DNA from: Aldrovandia affinis
Taxonomy: Eukaryota > Chordata > Actinopteri > Notacanthiformes > Halosauridae
Direction: 5' to 3'
Assembly (NCBI GenBank): GCA_029706075.1
Contig: JAINUG010000018.1
Span: 2,751,001 to 2,815,000, forward strand
Length of the DNA: 64,000 nt
Within the stretch, counting starts at the first letter, position 1; every line of letters starts with the position of its first letter. Below, in pieces: positions 43,070 through 56,048 of this stretch. The notes below the pieces were generated by a model. The model was given only the letters and a program-made list of their open reading frames with translations. It made no database searches and was not told where the DNA came from. The position numbers were made by a program, and so were the translations under genes.

Positions 43070-43640
43070 CCATGACATGAAACAGTGCCAATGAGAGAAA
43101 ATTGCCAATGTAAACCGTGCAAAAGTCACAACAAATCAGTATAGTCAAGGCATTGGCATGGCAGTGTTTCTAATCAAACAAGAAGTGGGCAACCATGTGT
43201 CACTACCACATGGCACAACAGGTATAGCGTGCTTAGCCGACTATAATACCATCACTTAAGCTGTGACCAAAACTCAGTATATAATTTACTATAATGCAAT
43301 GCACTGTATCAAGATATTAAGCCATGTGTCAAGATATCATGCTATGCACACCAGCAGTATACATGCACGAGTCCAAAAACTGAAATAGGTAATCGGTGCA
43401 CATGCATCACACTGGACAATACTAATGAATTATCATTGCACACACAGGATGCTTGATGGGAGTGCACAGGGCCTGAATGTGCCTCACCAACTGGGGAAAT
43501 TAGTATCAGCCATCTCGGTGTTAAGCTTATCTTGCATAGTGACGGAGCATTATTATGTGACTGTTGCCTTTGTGTGTGGGGGGAAGGGGGAAACCTGAAC
43601 CTGAACCTGAGGGCAGAGTCTGCCTTTCACTTACAAGGTC
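43070..43640. other. No gene seen
   Basis: No recognisable feature apart from a GGGGGAAGGGGG purine run near 43580 and CTGAACCTGAACCTGA triplication at 43598-43611. Confidence 0.45.
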
Positions 43641-43791
43641 CGGTTTCAAGAACGGCTGAAGTACAGCAGTGAAAAGCAGAGGGTGACGTAATGGCTTTCT
43701 GCTGTGGCAGGCGCCGATCTACACTTCCCTGGAACACCAGTGACATCTTGTGGTTGACGGCGGGAAGCTAGATAAGCTTCCAGACATGACA

Positions 43792-44199
43792 TCATACCGT
43801 TGTTAAATGAATGCTGAACATATAGAGCATAGCCGGGCCCCCCTCCCCGCCTGACACGCTGAGATCCAGGGAGTGTGGTATACACTGCTGCTGAATCGCA
43901 TCCACTGTAACAAGGACATCTGCCGCGTGCTCAGGCTTTTCTGTTACTGGCCTGTCAAGCAACACAAATGTACAATCAGTGTATTTCTGATTCACACCAT
44001 AGTTATATGGGTCAATGTTATGTGTCATTGGAGATCCTTTACTTAGGAGATACAGTGCCCATGGATATGAACTGCTAAGGGGGTGGAGCATCCCCCAGGT
44101 GCCAGTCTTGTGCCACCTGTACTGCCTTTGGGCACAGCATTTCATCCTGACTACAAACTCCACAGGGGTCATTTGTGCACTGAGCTGTTTGCCAGCCAA
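43792..44199 (-). CDS. Open frame of 135 residues, unrecognised
   Basis: The minus strand is open from an ATG at 44199: MAGKQLSAQMTPVEFVVRMK, then a stretch with NIDPYNYGVNQKYTDCTFVL. The composition looks protein-like (balanced, few repeats) compared with neighbouring frames. I recognise no family. It has no visible splice sites or promoter and could be a transposon gene fragment or chance. GC content is higher here (43640-44200) than in the flanks. Confidence 0.25.
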   Translation of the reverse strand: MAGKQLSAQMTPVEFVVRMKCCAQRQYRWHKTGTWGMLHPLSSSYPWALYLLSKGSPMTHNIDPYNYGVNQKYTDCTFVLLDRPVTEKPEHAADVLVTVDAIQQQCIPHSLDLSVSGGEGGPAMLYMFSIHLTTV

Positions 44200-44219
44200 T
44201 TACTGTCCCACTTAGCATA

Positions 44220-45680
44220 ATTCCAATTCATGTGCCTATACTGGTTGTCGCCAGCAAAAAAATCCCCAAAAAACAAGCTAGTAATGCAACACAAATGTAG
44301 TCTCAGGAAAAAACAAAACCTCTCAATATGTGCGGATGCTATGAAGTATTAAAGTATATCATATAAAGTATTAGTCTCTTCATTCGTCAAATGTGTTGCA
44401 AGCAGAACTTTAAAAATTAAGTTGAAGGGACAGCGGATTGTTCAAATGATGCTTCTTTTTCATATTAAATGTATTATTTTTGTATATGGTATGCATAAAA
44501 TAGGACACGTTTATGGATGCAACAGTCTGGTTAGAAATCACATTTTATACAAGGAGAGAATAAATCCCATGTTCCTTAGGAGTTAGCTGCAACATGTTTT
44601 TGTTTCTAGTTATTATAATTATGGTAGTTTGAAAGAGTAGCAAACCTTTGGCTTGTGTAACATACAGAAAATATATCATCACCTTGTGGTGTAAAATTGA
44701 AGTATAGTAAAACCTCTCAGACATAACTGTTGTGAATTAAATGGTAAATTAACCCAAAAATCTGTATCTTCATATTTTGTTCACCATCCCATGACATACT
44801 GTATATGTGTGAAAAAAAAAGACAAACCATAACTTTTCTACATATTGCATCAGCAAGTTCCCAATTTAAAGAGAAATGTGTCACCATCACCCTTGATGGC
44901 AACAAAGTGATACTGATGTCAATAGATGTTCAATGTTCACCTACTATGCTGCAAAGTTCAGAGAGCCCGACTACAATGTGAGGTATCATGGCATGGTTGT
45001 CCTCGATGTATTAAGCAATCACAAAACACAAGACATTTCTATAATTTCCTTTCCCCACTGTCTATTTGTCCCAGACTGCAATGTGTGGTTGTTTGTGACA
45101 TGTTTGTTTGTAACACAACCAACCAACATTTTTAGTAGTGTCACAGTGCTTCCTGCTTGTGGTGCCATGTTGTAAAGTCCTGAATATATTATTCTGCTAT
45201 ACTATAATCAACCCAAGTGTTCCTAAAAATTGAGTCTGCTTTTACTCGGTCTGATTCACCCTGTTACATTTAAACATTGTTGTTTAACCTGAATAGGTTG
45301 TTAAATGCCTAAAGTACTTGTCAGGATGTCATACATTTAGCTACGGGACCGTCCTGTACCAGCATCCTGGATTTTGGAGCGATGAGGTCCCCCCTACCCC
45401 TGCACTAAGACTGCTGAGGAATATCCTTCTGGTGGCCTCCTAAGCCTCAAGAGCCTCCAGGACTTTGTACTATTATAAAGAATCCCATAAAAGCCGGCAG
45501 TTCAATTAAATAATTAAATAATAGACTGCTCATTCATAGCCTTCATGAGCATCACTGCAAACAACGTGTAGAGCTGGCCATCATAGTACCAGAGTCGCCC
45601 TGTCACTGCTGCTGGTCTGTTTTCTCAAACATGTCTGTGTTTATTGAGCTATTAGTAGTATTAGTATTTATTTGAACCAA
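44220..45680. other. No gene seen
   Basis: AT-rich sequence without recognisable coding or repeat features. Confidence 0.5.
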
Positions 45681-45689
45681 AAAATTTGA

Positions 45690-46090
45690 AATAGATTTTC
45701 CATCAAATTGGCCTTGTTCGCTCCCAATTTGGTTCTTGCCCATTGTACCTTCTATTGATTCAATTTCTCCCGCAAGCCCGCCGCCAACAACTACGGAACC
45801 ATCAATGATGTTGGCAGCGGGCTTGTGAACTGAACTGCTTCATTCGAGACGGAACTCGCCTAGCCGTCGCCTGTGATTCCGATACACAGACACAGGGAAG
45901 CTTTCTGTGCATGCGGCGAGATTGTGCCAGCTTCCCTTCCCCCTTTCCCCTCCCCCTTGGCAGACAGGCATCCAGCCAGCTAATCACAGTGCCCAAGTGG
46001 GACTCCCAGCCAGAGCCAGACTAGTGTAACCAGGGGTCAAACCTGCACTCTGGGCAACTGCCTTTAACGGTTGCGCCAATCGGGGACAAT
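45690..46090 (-). mobile_element. tRNA-derived SINE-like repeat
   Basis: On the minus strand the head reads GATTGGCGCAACCGTTAAAG and GTGCAGGTTTGACCCCTGG, placed like A and B boxes. A GC-rich body (CTTCCCTTCCCCCTTTCCCC) follows and an AT-rich end lies near 45690. The layout is shared with 33110-33450. Confidence 0.45.
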
Positions 46091-47157
46091 GATTATTACA
46101 TTTTTAATAAAAAGTTGAATGACTCAAAATCTATTAAATGTAATGCTAAACATAGAAATAGCAATGCCAGCCATGTTCGAACAAAAGTCCTACTAAAATT
46201 GTGTTGGAGGTGATGCATTTAGTTATGTTGGAATGTTCAGATGTTTATAGTTCTGGGCCTGTATTCACAAATAATTGTATCTTACCACTAGGAGTACTTC
46301 TAAATCGCACTAAAACCTTTTAGTTAGGAGTCCCACCTTAAAACCTATTCACAAAGCTGCAAAGACAAACTCATACTAAGGAATTCCTAGAATTTTCAAG
46401 CTAAGAGTGAGGGCGGGATTGACGTCGTTGCTATGGATGACGTTGTTTCTCATGAACGAGCTTACTCAGAATGCCCACAGCGATTGGCTGATATAGGGGA
46501 TGGGACGGATTAATAGCTAAATTGAACCATCATAGAGAAATACAGTTTTTCTGCCGCTGTCACGTTTTAAAGTAACAATTCCCTAAATCTCGATGCAGAG
46601 TTACAGCGAAGAGATAGACAACCATGTATGTTTTGGTTTGCTTTGTTTTTCATAACCTTTTCTTTCAATGTTACTAAATGCCTTTCTGGGAGGCAGGTTT
46701 TTAGAAGTCGCTCTGGATAACGTCGAATTAAATAAAATTTAAACATTAGCGATCTTTTAATTTTTTATTAAATTAATTCAGGCATAAGACCACCCTAGTT
46801 AAATTGCCTAAGGCGTACTGAATCTAAAAATGTATTTTGTGAAATTTTCGAATAAAGATTTAGTGAAATAACTTAAATTGAAAAACTGAAATGATCATTC
46901 ATTCAATTCCTTGAGAATAGTTCCTGGTAATTTTTGGTGGAAACGCGCCTTTGGTCCCGTTATAATTATTTTTGCTGATCCAAAAAATGATCCGATGCAC
47001 CCCTATTATATTCTAATAAAGATTCTAAAATACAAATGTAGGCTACGTGTCACCGATTTAACATGAAACCAAGAATACTGACTAGTCAATTGGTTACATG
47101 TCTGCATCTCGTAAACAATCAGCGGGTATCTATATATAATATATATAATATTATATA

Positions 47158-48767
<1,610 letters not shown>

Positions 48768-49255
48768 TATATAATACCCTCGCGATTGAGGCGGTACCTT
48801 TTTATGAGCTCTGTATCATTCAATATCTCCAGTGTTGACGCGATTGCGAAAACGATTGCCGGCAGCAGCAGATTTTCGGATCGCCGTGAGTAGGTCTTTA
48901 GCGATTTAGAAGTCCTCTTGCCTGCTTCTAACTTCTCCTGGACTTAGGAGCTGTTTTTAGCTCTCAAACCCTTTGTGAAATACTCTTATCCCCAAAATTT
49001 AGGAGTCCTAAATTTATGAGTGACACGCCCATTATTTTTCGGAGTTGCTCCTAAATTGCGGAGTTAGGACCAACTTTTACCCTTAAAATTCTTTGTGAAT
49101 ACGGGCCCAGAAGTTTATTTTGTGTTGCCGAATAGTAATAATAATCTGAGATTTTAGTGCTAGTGCAAAGAGAAGTATCAGGTTGAGGGCAATCTGTAAA
49201 TTTGGGCACCAGATAGGGAACCACTAGGGGCCAATTATAGTGCTGGCGTTCTTAC

Positions 49256-49442
49256 CGTTACTCTGCCCTCCCAGGGTCATGGTCAGGCCGCTCTTCTTCT
49301 GCCTCAGCTTCATGAGCCTGGCCTGGGAGAGCTCGCTGACAATGGATGCCAGCTGGTCCTTGTTCTGCTGGCCAGGAGGAGAGATCTTGGGGTCCCCTGT
49401 TTCGCTGCAGCTCACCATGGACTTGCTCTGATCCCGGCCCAC
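49256..49442 (-). CDS. Internal exon of the host gene (unrecognised)
   Basis: On the minus strand a TG-rich tract leads to GACTTCAG|CAG, and the exon ends AACG|GTAAGAAC, a strong donor. It reads GRDQSKSMVSCSETGDPKIS, then QQNKDQLASIVSELSQARL and LRQKKSGLTMTLGGQSN. Codon choice is GC-rich, unlike the surrounding DNA, which supports a real exon. It ends one base into a codon and joins the 17450-17538 exon as Asp. The segment LASIVSELSQARLMKLRQ is predicted helical. I do not recognise the protein. Upstream exons must lie beyond 49.4 kb; none is evident before 64 kb. Confidence 0.7.
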
Positions 49443-49453
49443 CTGCTGAAGTC

Positions 49454-49480
49454 AGACACACACACACACACACACACATC
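49454..49480. repeat. (CA)n microsatellite at the exon acceptor
   Basis: About 12 CA units end ten bases before the exon. On the minus strand they form a (TG)n tract in place of a normal polypyrimidine tract. Confidence 0.9.
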
Positions 49481-49811
49481 AATGGGAGAAAAATCCCTCA
49501 CTCTTTTCCTCAAATCTGGCAATTTATCTGTGAGGAAAGAGGAGAAAAAATGGCTCTGTCCATATTCCTAGTGTCCCTAAACGGCTCCAAGTGCCACACC
49601 ATTCACAAGCCTGATGTAAGGGTGCCATATTCATTATGTCTCTTAGCTAATACTATGAGAAGGTGGGGAAGCCCTCCTCAAATTCAAGGACAGTCACTTG
49701 AAATTAGAAATGCAAGTATACAGCCTAGACATTGCACCTGGTGTTTCCACATCCACACTAAGAAATCGATGGGATTACTGGGAGTTAATTGTGATATTTG
49801 ACATCCATATA

Positions 49812-50525
49812 CACTATATGGCCAAAAGTCAGTGGACACCTGACCATCGCACCTATATGAGCTTGTTGGACATCCCATTCTAAAACCTTGGGCATTAATA
49901 TGGAGTTGGACCCCCCTTTGCGGCTACGACAGCTGCCACTCTTCTGGGAAGGCTTTCCACAAGATTTTGGAGTGTGTCTGTGGGAATTTGTGCCCATTCA
50001 GCCAAAATAGCATCTGTGAGGTCAGGCACTGATGTTGGACGAGAAGGCCTGGCTCGCAATCGGCATTCTAATTCCTCCCAAAGGTGTTCAATGGGGTTGA
50101 GGTCAGGGCTCTGTGCAGGCCAATTGAGTTCCTCCACACCAAACTCATCTAACCATGTCTTTATGGACTTCGCTTTGTGCACAGGGGCACAGTCATGCTG
50201 GAACAGCAAAGGGCCTTCCCCAAACTGTTGCCACAAAGTTGGAAGCACCCAATTGGCTAAGATGTCTTCATATCCTGTAGCATTAAAAATACCCTTCACT
50301 GGAACTAAGGGGCCTATCCCAAACCCTGAGAAACAGCCCCAGACCATTATCCCTCCTCCACCAAACTTTACAGTAGGCATTATGCATTCCGGAAGGTAGC
50401 ATTCTCCTGGCATCCGCCAAACCCAAATTCGTCCATCAGACTGCCAGATAGTGACGCGTGATTCATCACTCCAAAGAACATGTTTCCACTGCTCCAGAGT
50501 CCAGTTGCGGCGTGCTTTTCCACTC
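49812..50525 (-). mobile_element. Tc1/mariner element, 5' part missing
   Basis: The left terminus CACTATATGGCCAAAAGTCA is a familiar fish Tc1 end, next to TA at 49810-49811. The transposase runs on the minus strand. The match stops at about 50525, where an unrelated repeat starts, so the other end was lost at that junction. Confidence 0.85.
49895..50525 (-). pseudogene. Tc1 transposase C-terminal two thirds, open
   Basis: The frame below 50525 begins with [20 protein letters not shown] and [11 protein letters not shown] (first Asp). From 50413 it continues [20 protein letters not shown], the second Asp ([13 protein letters not shown]) and [14 protein letters not shown] (Glu), ending AAKGGPTPY with a stop at 49895. 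No stop or shift is visible in the preserved part. The DNA-binding N-terminus is absent. Confidence 0.8.
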
Positions 50526-50640
50526 TGATTTAGACAATATTGGAGTGGTTTTGGGGGTTATTGAGGATGCTGAATCCATTTCAAAATGTCTGTTTAAACC
50601 AGAAGTAGCCATATTTCAACTCCCGGTGGGCTGATTTTTA
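50526..50640 (+). repeat. Left inverted repeat of the PIN/CXC unit
   Basis: It starts GATTTAGACAATATTGGAGT and includes TTATTGAGGATGCTGAATCC, AAACCAGAAGTAGCCATATT and GGTGGGCTGATTT. It matches the complement of 57790-57930 in the same order, with an estimated four fifths or more identity and one about 25-base gap. Confidence 0.8.
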
Positions 50641-50904
50641 TGGATTTTGAGTCGATTTTGAGGTTATTTATATGCTTAATACATTGGACCTGCATTTCAG
50701 AATCAAGAGGGCTCAATGTCATTGGTGTGAATGTTGAAACGTAATATTTCTTCAAATTTCTTCAGTTCTGCTCGCGTTTTTTTGCTGCGCAACATTGTGT
50801 CATTGACCTGTGTCATTGCCGCTGTGGTTACTGCTGTGGGCGGAATAACGGCCGGATGGAAAGACGGACGAAACACAGCTTTTTATATATGGATTATCGT
50901 CTCA

Positions 50905-51383
50905 ATGGAGCTCTCTGACCTCTTTGACTACAAGCTCGACCCGGTCCCTGCATCCATCATCAATGAGTATGGATGCCTCAGAAAGGGTAACAAGTCTATG
51001 ATTGTCCAGCGCCTTGGAATCCTTGTCCCCAATCCCCACCCACCAGACGTTGTACTCGTTGATGCATCGCAGCTCATCTACCACGTGGTGTGGCCAACAT
51101 CAGGCACCGTGGCTGACCTCGCAGCCAGCATGGGGCGCCGGCTTAATTGCTACATCACCCAAACATTTATCATCTTTGACCGGTATGAGCAAGTCTCTGC
51201 CAAAGACCATGAGAAGCAGAGAAGAGCCGGGGAGAGCTCAACAGAGTACCAACTCTCTCTGACAACCCCTCTACCTAGCCGCGACAACCCCTCTACCTAC
51301 CTACCTACCTAGTGATGAAGAACAAGACAAACAAGCGGAGGCTGGGCGAGCTCCTGTGCACACACAGCATAGGAGATCACAAC
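50905..51383 (+). pseudogene. PIN-like N-terminal half of an unrecognised multi-domain gene
   Basis: The frame 50731-51312 opens late in the family (first good start MELSDLFDYKLDPVPASIIN at 50905). It carries PDVVLVDASQLIYHVVWP, an Asp-led strand typical of PIN-like nuclease folds, then FIIFDRYEQVSAKDHEKQRR and YQLSLTTPLPSRD. An insertion of about 26 bases, built of a duplicated CCCCTCTACCT and TACC repeats, shifts the frame. It resumes as VMKNKTNKRRLGELLCTHSI and is cut by the LINE. From memory, similar proteins are multi-copy and unnamed in fish and some invertebrates. A nuclease role is inference. Confidence 0.5.
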
Positions 51384-51578
51384 TAGCACTAACTTTGTTT
51401 GCTAAGCTAGTTGCATAGCTGTTGCTATAGTATAGACGCAGCTGGCGTTGCGTGTTAGCTAGCTATCTAATATTAGTAGTAGTTCGCCTAGCAGGCTAAA
51501 ACGTTGATATACGACATCCAAGCTAACGCTAGCTACCAGCTATCCTGCTTTATTGTGTGGCTTATAGTTACAAAAGAG

Positions 51579-52571
51579 ATGTCGGAAGAGGCAGATTGTG
51601 ACAACTGCCTTCGCCTTGTAATCAGAAGGAGTACCTTGGAAAAGACAGTTACCGAGTTTATTCGGGGAAAAGCTGACATTGGAGACGAGGACCTTGACGA
51701 CACGCTTCCTCTGCTCCCTTTTCATGATGGCTCCTTTACAACCTGGGAGAAGCAAGGTGCTAAGCCAAAGAAATCATCCACCCCATTTTATACCGAGTTG
51801 TGGAAGAAATCAAATAATCATAGATCCCGCAAGTGCCTTTTCCCCTCCGCCAGAAGGCCTCTGCCAGTGGAACAGTCCAACAGGTACAGTGTCTTGAGCC
51901 TGGATGATTTTCCACCGCTACCTGAGCACGTAGCCCAGCATGCAGCCTCAGGAATTCCCGCTGTGACAGTCGCCTCTGGCTCTACCAGCACTGATTCTTC
52001 TGTCAGTGCTTCCACTGAAACGGACATCGTGCCTGCTGCTCTTACCCCGGACGCTGACGCTGTGACTGCGGATATAGAGGCTGTGTCTACTACCTCTATT
52101 CCTGCTGCCGCCTCTGCTGATGCCGCTGCTGATACTGGTGCCGCTGCTCCAGGCGCTGCTACAATGTCTGCTGCATCTGAACTCACAAGCATTAAGGCCG
52201 AGCTGCAGTTTTTGGCACTTGAGATTAAGCAGCTACTGGAGCGTCAGATGTCTTTAAATTATAGAGTGGCGGCTATCTCTAAGCCCCAGGCCTCCCCTCG
52301 CCTCAAGCCTGGTATAGTAGCCTTCACCCCTGCACCCAGGAGGGCTTGTATGGGCTTTAAATGCTGCACGGGTGTCCTGCCCTTCACCTCTTCACAGGTG
52401 TCATCCTCAAACGCCCCGTCGCCTGATGTCCTGATTGGACCTGTTGCTCCGGCTCTTTCAGCTGCTTCGGTGGATCTGATCTCCAGGGACCCCTCACCTC
52501 GTGCCTTGCCGCTCACTGTCGCCCCTGCTGCCTCTGCCCTCTGTTTCCCTCATCATCCCTCCCCCTACTGA
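51579..52571 (+). CDS. LINE ORF1, N-terminal part
   Basis: The start MSEEADCDNCLRLVIRRSTL at 51579 precedes an acidic stretch, RKCLF and RYSVLSLDDFPPLPEH-like linker, a long Ala/Thr/Ser-rich disordered region (residues about 150-220), and a short coiled coil with ELTSIKAELQFLALEIKQLL. Coiled coil followed by an esterase is the ORF1 layout of L2/CR1-type LINEs, whose product binds the RNA. The frame runs out at 52571. The esterase continues in the next frame (from about 52501), so a one-base shift lies in this overlap. Confidence 0.7.
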   Translation: MSEEADCDNCLRLVIRRSTLEKTVTEFIRGKADIGDEDLDDTLPLLPFHDGSFTTWEKQGAKPKKSSTPFYTELWKKSNNHRSRKCLFPSARRPLPVEQSNRYSVLSLDDFPPLPEHVAQHAASGIPAVTVASGSTSTDSSVSASTETDIVPAALTPDADAVTADIEAVSTTSIPAAASADAAADTGAAAPGAATMSAASELTSIKAELQFLALEIKQLLERQMSLNYRVAAISKPQASPRLKPGIVAFTPAPRRACMGFKCCTGVLPFTSSQVSSSNAPSPDVLIGPVAPALSAASVDLISRDPSPRALPLTVAPAASALCFPHHPSPY

Positions 52572-53064
52572 CCCCACTACTACCACCCTGGTCATCGGCA
52601 GCTCGATGGTGCGTGGCATCTCCCTCCCCGGGGACTCAAAGACCCTCTGTTTCCCTGGTGCTAGGGTGTTGGACTTGACTCGGATGCTCCCCATCATCCT
52701 TGAAAAGCACCCCAACCTTCAGTCCATCGTACTCCACATTGGCACAAATGACGTCATGCACCGTGAGTCTGAAGTCCTAAAAGATAGCCTCCTTAAATTG
52801 CTTACTTCTCTTCAGGATTCAGGGCCTAGGGTTATTGTCTCTGGGCCTCTCCCTACCCATGGGAGAGGCGACGAAAGGTGGTCCAGGCTCCGTGCTTTGC
52901 ACACCTGGCTTCTAAATCTCTGCACTGCCACTGATTTAATCTATGTGAACAACTTTGAGCCATTTAAATTGAGACCCTCCCTGTTAAAGAAGGACGGCCT
53001 CCACCCAAATAGTATGGGTACTCAGCTGCTATCTGCCAACATTAGAAAATCTCTTGGTTCATGA
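52501..53064 (+). CDS. LINE ORF1, SGNH esterase domain
   Basis: TLVIGSSMVRGISLPGDSKT gives block I with the nucleophile Ser, IVLHIGTNDVMHRESEV gives the Gly-x-Asn-Asp block III, and KKDGLHPNSMGTQLL gives the catalytic Asp-x-x-His block V. All four SGNH residues are therefore present. Such esterases are known in ORF1 of CR1/L2-like LINEs and are thought to help membrane or lipid interactions. The domain ends with KSLGS and a TGA at 53064, 40 bases before the first ATG of ORF2, in the same frame. The domain itself has no visible break. Confidence 0.85.
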   Translation: MPCRSLSPLLPLPSVSLIIPPPTDPTTTTLVIGSSMVRGISLPGDSKTLCFPGARVLDLTRMLPIILEKHPNLQSIVLHIGTNDVMHRESEVLKDSLLKLLTSLQDSGPRVIVSGPLPTHGRGDERWSRLRALHTWLLNLCTATDLIYVNNFEPFKLRPSLLKKDGLHPNSMGTQLLSANIRKSLGS

Positions 53065-53103
53065 CATAAGGGCATTAGTTCTACTTATGCTAGCCCTGTA
53101 GCT

Positions 53104-56048
53104 GTGCTGACATCTGAATACCCCACTAATTCAGTTATTTCTGAGCTCTCCCCACCTTGTGCATTTAATCCTGTTGAGTTTAAATCCAGAAAGGGGTTGG
53201 GATTAATTCACTGGAATATTAGAAGTCTTCTTGCACCTCAGAAACTTGACCATGTGAATTTATTAATCTCCGATACTGATCCAGACATTTTAGCTCTTTC
53301 TGAAACTTGGTTAAAAAACAGCATCAATGATTCCGAGATTGCTATAACTAACTATAATGTTTTTAGAATGGACAGAGCTGGAAGAGGTGGAGGGGTGGTA
53401 ATTTATGTTAAATCTTGTTTTTCTGTTACTGTCTTGTGTGCTGTTTCCATGCCAAAATGCTTTGAGTTTCTTGCACTTAGGATAATTATTGGAAGCAATG
53501 ACTCTATCATTGTTGCTGGGATCTATCGACCTCCATCTGCCAATGTCAGTTCCATAGACCACCTTGCTGAGCTTTTATCCAACTACAAAAACTCTGAAAT
53601 AATCGCTTTTGGGGATATGAATGTTGATTGGCTGAGTGCCTCTTCTGCTTATCTAAAAGAGGTCTCCTTTAGCCTTAATCTTTCTCAGTTAGTCAAAGAC
53701 CCCACTAGACCTAATTTGAAGAACCCATCTAAATCTACTCTGATTGACCTGATTTTCTCCAACAAAAGCGATAAAATCTCCGCAGCCGGTGTTTTTGATC
53801 TAGGTATTAGTGACCATTGTCCCATTGCCTGTATCAGGGACTGTCATATGAAAAGAACTTCATCACGAATTATTTTGAGAAGAAATGTAAGAAATTTCAA
53901 TGATCAGGCTTTCCTGAATGATCTCTTTAATAGTGACATTCATAGTACATCTGGAATCCCAGATCTTGAACTATCTTAAAAAATTTACTGACACATTCCT
54001 TTCAATTGTAGATAAACATGCTCCATTCAAAAAGTTCAGAGTAAAAAATAGATCTAGTCCATGGTTTTCTACTGATTTGTCAGCCTTTTTTTTAGAACGT
54101 AATAAAGCTTGGTCTCTCGCCAAACGCACTAAGGAGCCCTCCAACTGGGCTTCTTTTAGAGAAATTCGTAATAAATGTACTGCGCTTGTCCGGAAGGCTA
54201 AGACTGATTATTATGTTAACTTGGTCTCTAGCTCCCTTTCAGATCCTAGAAAGTTCTGGAAAGCCGTGAAACGTAATAATTCTGTTGCCTCCATACCTAC
54301 TCAGGTCAAGTTTGTTGATTGTTTACTGCAAGACCAAAGTGACATCTGCTCTGCCTTTAATAGACACTTTGCTGCTGCTGGCCATCTTTTTGAACTTGAA
54401 GCTTGCCGCTCTTCCCAGGGTGAAAATAATCAGCCTCTGGTTAATCAAAATTCTATAGGCCTATCTCTTTCAAATTCTTCTCAATTTACTTTTGGTCCTG
54501 TCCCACTAAATACAGTCTTGGAATCTCTTCACGCAATTGATCCTAAGAAATCTATTGGTGAAGATAGATTGGAGCCTTTCTTTCTCTGTCTCTCCGCTCC
54601 TCTGATTTCTAGTCAGATAACCCATATTTTTAATCTATCGTTATTGACAGGTGTTATTCCTGCTGTCTGGAAAACGGCTCATGTCGTCCCCCTGCATAAG
54701 GGTGGTGACAGATGTGACCCAAATAACTATAGACCAATTTCTAAATTGTCTTGCTTAGCTAAAATGTTGGAATCTTTAGTTAATCAACAGCTTAAGGAAT
54801 TCCTCTCGGCTAACTCTGTTTTAAATCCACTTCAATCAGGGTTCAGGCCTCAGCACAGCACTGTTTCTGCTGTCACTTTGGTTTTAAATGATATTGTCAA
54901 TGCCTTGGACGGGAAAAACACTGTGCAGCCATCCTTGTAGATCTCTCCAAGGCATTTGACACTGTAGATCATCCCTTGCTTTTAGACATACTCACTAAGA
55001 TTGGTTTTAGCTCTGGTGCCTTTTCCTGGTTCCAGAACTATCTCTCTGATCGGCAACAGTCGGTGACCTTGGGATCCATTAGTTCAGAGTTCCTGCCGAT
55101 TACTAAGGGTGTTCCTCAAGGTTCAATTTTGGGTCCTGTTCTTTTCACAATCTATATTAACAATATTTTCTCATCTATATCAAACTGTCATATCCATCTG
55201 TACGCGGATGATACAATATTGTACAGTATTGCTGATTCTGCTGATTTAGCTGTAAAAAATGTGCAATTATCTTTTGATACTCTCCAAACTGCATTCACTG
55301 ATCTTAAACTTGTTCTTAATGCTCAGAAAACGAAGTTTATGTTGTTCTCCAGGGCTAGAACTAATAGTAGCTCAGACTTCCGTATTTTTACTTATCATGG
55401 ATCTCTCATTGAGAGAGTCTCAGTCTATAAATATCTCGGTATTTGGATAGATGAGAAACTCACTTTTAGGACCCACATAGATAAGCTTGTCAATAAACTT
55501 AGGCAAAAATTGGTTTTCTGTACAGAAATAAATCTAGTTTTCCTTTGCTTTGTAGAAAAAGAGTTGTTGAAGCTGTTTTCATGTCTGTATTAGAGTATGG
55601 CGATGTGATCTATAGGCAAGCCTCTGCTTCCACTCTTAAGTCTCTGGATGCTGTTTACCATTCTGCCATCAGGTTTATTACTGGAGATCCCTATAGGACT
55701 CATCATTGTATTCTGTATGCTAATGTTGGATGGTCTTCCCTCTCTCAGAGACGGGACAAGCATATGTATATTTTCATCTATAAGGCCCTTCTAGGCAAAC
55801 TTCCATCTTATATTACCTCAATGCTTGTCCTGTCCTCCGGCCATTATCACACTCGGTCCTGTGACTGGCTTTCATTAGACATCCCAACAGTTCGGACTGA
55901 GCTGGGTAAATCTGCGTTTTCATTTTATGCTTCTGATGCCTGGAACTCTCTCCAAATGTCTTTTAAACTGGATTCTTTAGTTCCCCTTAGTCATTTTAAA
56001 GTATTACTTCTAAATCATTTTACTTCTGTATGTACTTGTTTTATCTGA
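53104..56048 (+). pseudogene. LINE ORF2: AP endonuclease and reverse transcriptase, three frameshifts
   Basis: Endonuclease: GLGLIHWNIRSLLAPQKLD, ILALSETWLKNSINDSEI, GGGVVIYVKS, IYRPPSAN, AFGDMNVDW and ISDHCPIACI (53190-53850). A shift near 53950 leads to the linker and RT fingers (VPLHKGGDRCDPNNYRPISK, FRPQHSTVSA). After a shift near 54925, VDLSKAFDTVDHP (RT motif A), GVPQGSILGPVLFTIYINNI and HLYADDTILYS (YADD active site) follow. A shift near 55530 leads to the C-terminal part, ending SDAWNSLQMSFKLDSLVPLS at 56048. Endonuclease and RT active-site residues are all visible. It belongs to the L2/Rex1 group within CR1-like LINEs; the exact clade is uncertain. Confidence 0.85.

Noticed and set aside
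49974-50399. Plus-strand frame of 141 codons
   Set aside because: It is antisense to the Tc1 transposase at 49895-50525.
51818-52516. Minus-strand Ala-rich and Gly-rich frames
   Set aside because: They are shadows of the Ala/Thr-rich ORF1 of the LINE.
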